Part shown: piece after piece, positions 5,673 through 8,321 of the stretch
Numbering within the stretch: position 1 is the stretch's first letter
Layout of the letters: the number at the start of each line of letters is the position of its first letter
Assembly: GCA_020720965.1 (NCBI GenBank)
Contig: DYNS01000117.1
Location: forward strand, 1 to 8,321
DNA: 8,321 bases
Source of the DNA: Anaerolinea sp.
GTDB taxonomy: Bacteria > Chloroflexota > Anaerolineae > Anaerolineales > Villigracilaceae
Direction: 5' to 3'
Made by a program: the position numbers and the translations under genes
The notes under the pieces: generated by a model
What the model was told of the DNA's origin: nothing
What the model saw: the letters and a program-made list of their open reading frames with translations, nothing else
Databases searched by the model: none

Positions 5673-7313
5673 GTGACAAATCCAAAATTAAAAATCGTTC
5701 CCCTGGGAGGGCTGGGGGAAGTAGGCAAAAATATGATGGCCTACGAATACGACAACCAGATTCTGGTTGTTGATGCTGGTTTAATGTTCCCAGACAACGA
5801 CATGATTGGGGTCGACTACATTATTCCAGACTTTGAATACCTCTACGACAAAAGCCACAACATCGCCGGAATCATCATCACACACGGTCACGAAGACCAC
5901 ATCGGCGCGTTGCAGCACGTCCTTAGCCGCATCCCCGCCCCGGTCTACGGAACCCAACTCACCCTGGGGCTGGTGGAAGTCAAACTCGCCCGCAACGGCA
6001 TGGCATCCAAAGCGGATTTGCGCCCCGTTCAAGCCGGGCAAACCCTGCAAGTTGGTCCCTTCAAAGTGGAATTTTTCCACGTCTGCCACTCCATCCCGGA
6101 TGCCGTTGGACTGGGCATCACAACCGGCGCTGGGCTGGTCGTTCACACCGGCGACTTCAAATTTGACCACACCCCGGTGGACAATTGGCCCACCGACTAC
6201 GCCAAGCTGGCAGAATTCTCAGCCAGAGGGGTGGACCTGCTCCTGAGCGATTCCACCAATGCCGAGCGCCCCGGCTGGACCCCCTCCGAAAAGGTGATTG
6301 GACCCGCCCTGGAAAAAGTCATCGCCGAAGCGCCAGGCAGGGTCATCATCGCCACCTTTGCCTCCCTCATCTCGCGGATGCAGCAAACCGCAGACGCCGC
6401 CGTAAAACAACACCGCAAACTCGCCTTTGCCGGAATGAGCATGGTAGATAACGCCAAAATGGCTCGCCGCCTCGGCTACCTGCTCGTCCCAGACGAAACC
6501 CTCGTCAGCCTGGATATTGCCCTCAACCTACCCCCGGAGCAGGTCGTCATCATGTGTACCGGCTCTCAGGGAGAACCCTCCTCCATCATCGGCAGGCTCT
6601 CCGCCGGAACCAACCGTCAGTTCGACCTGCTCCCCAACGATACGGTCGTGCTTTCCTCCCACCCCATTCCCGGCAACGAAGAACCCGTCAGCAAAACCAT
6701 CAACAAAATGCTCAGGCGCGGCGCCAACGTCATCTACGATTCGATTGCCCCCATTCACGTTTCTGGTCACGCCAGCCAGGAGGAGCAAAAACTCATGCTC
6801 AACCTGGTGCGCCCGCGCTACTTTATGCCCATTCATGGCGAGCTGCGCCAACTGCGCCGCCATGCCGGGCTGGCAGAAGAAATGGGCATGTCGCGCCAAA
6901 ACATCATCCTTGCTGAAAACGGGCAAACAGTGGAACTGAGCAACGGGGAAATTCGCCTCGGCGAGCGCATCCCTGGCGGTTATGTGTTTGTGGAAGGCTC
7001 CGCCATTGGGGATGCCGACCCGGACGTGATGCGCGAGCGAGAACAACTTGCCCGCTCTGGCATTTTCATCGTCAACCTGAGCGTGGATAAATACTCCAAC
7101 CGTCTACTGGACGACCCAGAAATCATCACCCGGGGCTTTGTCCCCTCCGATGAAGCCGAGGCGCTGATTCAGTTGGTACGCAAGCGGGTGACGGATGTCA
7201 TCCATGGCGGAGGCTTGAGTATGCAAAAAGAGATTATGGACGTGGTCAAGACCCTCATCTTCAACGAAACCCGCCGCCGCCCCATGGTCTTTGTTACGGT
7301 GACGAAAGCCTGA
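5673..7313 (+). CDS. rnj: Ribonuclease J
   Basis: The 546-residue protein is a metallo-beta-lactamase/beta-CASP nuclease of the RNase J family, which trims and degrades mRNA and matures rRNA in the cytoplasm by endonuclease and 5'-3' exonuclease activity. The length is close to that of Bacillus RNase J1 (about 555). The start LKIVPLGGLGEVGKNM is typical. Zinc ligands are visible as H71-G-H73-E-D75-H76, H139 in CHSIPD, D161 in HTGDFKFD and H388 in MPIHGELRQL. The beta-CASP region includes TGSQGEPSS and HVSGHAS (H362, H366). Residues from about 455 form the usual C-terminal domain, ending RRRPMVFVTVTKA. The GTG start is chosen because AACGGAG sits 10 nt upstream and the protein begins as expected. 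It has its own promoter and leader and overlaps the convergent flavoprotein gene by 20 bp. A single RNase J (not J1 or J2 specifically) is the safest name. Confidence 0.95.
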   Translation: MTNPKLKIVPLGGLGEVGKNMMAYEYDNQILVVDAGLMFPDNDMIGVDYIIPDFEYLYDKSHNIAGIIITHGHEDHIGALQHVLSRIPAPVYGTQLTLGLVEVKLARNGMASKADLRPVQAGQTLQVGPFKVEFFHVCHSIPDAVGLGITTGAGLVVHTGDFKFDHTPVDNWPTDYAKLAEFSARGVDLLLSDSTNAERPGWTPSEKVIGPALEKVIAEAPGRVIIATFASLISRMQQTADAAVKQHRKLAFAGMSMVDNAKMARRLGYLLVPDETLVSLDIALNLPPEQVVIMCTGSQGEPSSIIGRLSAGTNRQFDLLPNDTVVLSSHPIPGNEEPVSKTINKMLRRGANVIYDSIAPIHVSGHASQEEQKLMLNLVRPRYFMPIHGELRQLRRHAGLAEEMGMSRQNIILAENGQTVELSNGEIRLGERIPGGYVFVEGSAIGDADPDVMREREQLARSGIFIVNLSVDKYSNRLLDDPEIITRGFVPSDEAEALIQLVRKRVTDVIHGGGLSMQKEIMDVVKTLIFNETRRRPMVFVTVTKA

Positions 7314-8321
7314 GCCACGCCAAAGCCCCCAAAGCCGCCCAACGCCCGGTGGACATGCTGCCTGTCAGCAGGTAGCCGCCGGTGGGGGCTTCCCAATCCA
7401 ACATTTCCCCGGCGCAAAACACGCCGGGGATTTTTTTAAGCATCAGACGCTCATCCAGCCCCTCGAAACGGATGCCTCCGGCGGTGCTGATGGCTTCGTT
7501 GAGCGGGCGGGGGCTTTGCAGGGGCAGGGGCAGAGACTTTATCGCTTTTGCAAGCATGAGGGGGTTTTCCATTTCCTCCCGGCTCAGAAATTCCCACAGC
7601 AAGCCTGTTTTTACGCCCTTTAGCCCCACCGCTTTTTCGATGTGGCTGGCAAGGCTGCGAGAACCTCGCGGCTGAGAGAGCCGGTTTGCCAGTTTTTCTT
7701 CCGTCCAGCCGGGGGCAAGGTCGAGAAGGACCGTTTGCGGGGCGCTGCTCTCCAGCGCATCACGGATGGGTGCGGAAAGGGCGTAGATGAGGCTTCCTTC
7801 CACACCGTAGGCGGTAACGATGAATTCGCCCTGCTTCCAAACCTGCCCCAGCCCAAGCCGAACTGCCTTTAGCGGAGCGCCATCGTAACGGGTGCGGAAG
7901 TGTTCGCTCCAGTGAACGTTGAAGCCGCAGTTTGCCGGTTTGAGAGGCGCGAGAGGGATTTCCTTCGCCTGCAACAGGGCAAACCAGGCGGCATCCGAGC
8001 CGAGTTTGCGCCAACTGCCGCCGCCCAAAGCTAAAATAACCGCGTCTGCTTCGGCTTGGGCTTGCCCGCCAGGGACGCTAAAGGTGAGGGTTTTACCTTG
8101 CAGGTCAACCAGGCGGTGACGGGGATGGAAAGTTACTCCCCCGGCGCTCAGTCTTTGCAACCAGGCACGTAACAAAGGCGAGGCTTTTAACCCCTTGGGG
8201 AAAACTCTGCCAGAGGTGCCGGTGAAGGTTTCAAAGCCCAGGTCTTGCGCCCAGGCGACCATCTCCGGCGCGGCAAATTGACTCAGCATGGGCAGGATGG
8301 CAGGGTGGCTGTAACGGGTGA
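7294..8321 (-). CDS. FAD-dependent oxidoreductase, HI0933/PP_4765-like flavoprotein (5' end outside window)
   Basis: The frame is open to the right edge: ten codons (TRYSHPAILP) precede the first in-window ATG at 8289, so this Met is internal and the gene starts outside. From that Met 331 residues are visible. GTSGRVFPKGLKASPLLRAW (24-43), LALGGGSWRKLGSD (86-99) and the C-terminal IPGVFCAGEMLD (287-298) followed by TGGYLLTGSMSTGRWAALGA match the HI0933-like family, in particular the group known as TIGR03862 (PP_4765 flavoproteins). The N-terminal dinucleotide motif (GxGxxG) expected for FAD binding must lie in the missing roughly 60-90 residues. The family's substrate is not established. The stop codon (7294-7296) lies within the 3' end of RNase J, and the DNA for IPGVFCAGE doubles as that gene's terminator on the other strand. 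Confidence 0.85.
   Translation of the reverse strand, partial: TRYSHPAILPMLSQFAAPEMVAWAQDLGFETFTGTSGRVFPKGLKASPLLRAWLQRLSAGGVTFHPRHRLVDLQGKTLTFSVPGGQAQAEADAVILALGGGSWRKLGSDAAWFALLQAKEIPLAPLKPANCGFNVHWSEHFRTRYDGAPLKAVRLGLGQVWKQGEFIVTAYGVEGSLIYALSAPIRDALESSAPQTVLLDLAPGWTEEKLANRLSQPRGSRSLASHIEKAVGLKGVKTGLLWEFLSREEMENPLMLAKAIKSLPLPLQSPRPLNEAISTAGGIRFEGLDERLMLKKIPGVFCAGEMLDWEAPTGGYLLTGSMSTGRWAALGALAWLRLSSP
7407..7437 (+). terminator. Strong intrinsic terminator for RNase J, embedded in the convergent gene
   Basis: CCCCGGCG (7407-7414) and CGCCGGGG (7422-7429) are perfect inverted arms with a 7-nt loop (CAAAACA). One A and then seven T's (7431-7437) follow. This is a textbook rho-independent terminator in the plus direction, 94 nt after the RNase J stop codon. 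On the minus strand the hairpin is followed by AAATGTTGG, not a T-run, so it should not stop the flavoprotein transcript. No other hairpin with a T-run was seen downstream of RNase J. Confidence 0.85.

Noticed and set aside
1..8321. CRISPR array, tRNA or rRNA genes, defence or toxin-antitoxin system
   Set aside because: No regularly spaced direct repeats, no cloverleaf-like segment and no matching protein families were seen on either strand.

Overview
The window looks like a chromosomal segment of a Gram-positive-like or filamentous bacterium, most likely Chloroflexota (Anaerolineae-like). This is an inference from gene content: RNase J as mRNA nuclease, a long 7TM-PAS-GAF-GGDEF sensor, and a low-molecular-weight phosphatase of the CRANQFRS type. 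No rRNA or other phylogenetic marker is present, so it stays moderate-confidence. I saw no tRNA, rRNA or CRISPR array.

Layout. Positions 1 to about 637 are a graveyard of two insertion sequences: the C-terminal end of an ISL3-type transposase (+) abuts a frameshifted IS3-family OrfA (-). A strong hairpin (712-744) precedes an intact low-molecular-weight tyrosine phosphatase gene (788-1252, +). Next, on the minus strand, is a decayed cytochrome b gene (about 1267-1891) with a missing 5' end, a frameshift and two internal deletions. It ends at a roughly 160-bp AT-rich element with imperfect inverted arms (1886-2044). The left 2.2 kb is therefore eroding accessory sequence around one surviving gene.

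The right 6 kb is intact and dense. A 1088-codon membrane-anchored diguanylate cyclase (2221-5487, +) has an N-terminal 7TM region, four PAS domains, a GAF domain and a GGDEF domain with its inhibitory site intact. A near-consensus sigma-70 promoter overlaps its stop codon and reads into a leader of about 154 nt carrying a terminator-like hairpin, followed by an RNase J gene (5673-7313, +). A flavoprotein gene of the HI0933/PP_4765 type converges on it from the minus strand (7294 to beyond the right edge), overlapping it by 20 bp. The best intrinsic terminator in the window, serving the RNase J transcript, lies inside this neighbour's coding sequence, on the DNA that encodes its conserved C-terminal FAD motif.

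How the genes work together: the intact genes do not form one pathway. Points of likely regulatory interest are the c-di-GMP output of the sensor protein, the RNase J leader (possible attenuation or autoregulation), and the overlapping convergent 3' ends of RNase J and the flavoprotein. No new multi-gene defence or metabolic system is evident here.
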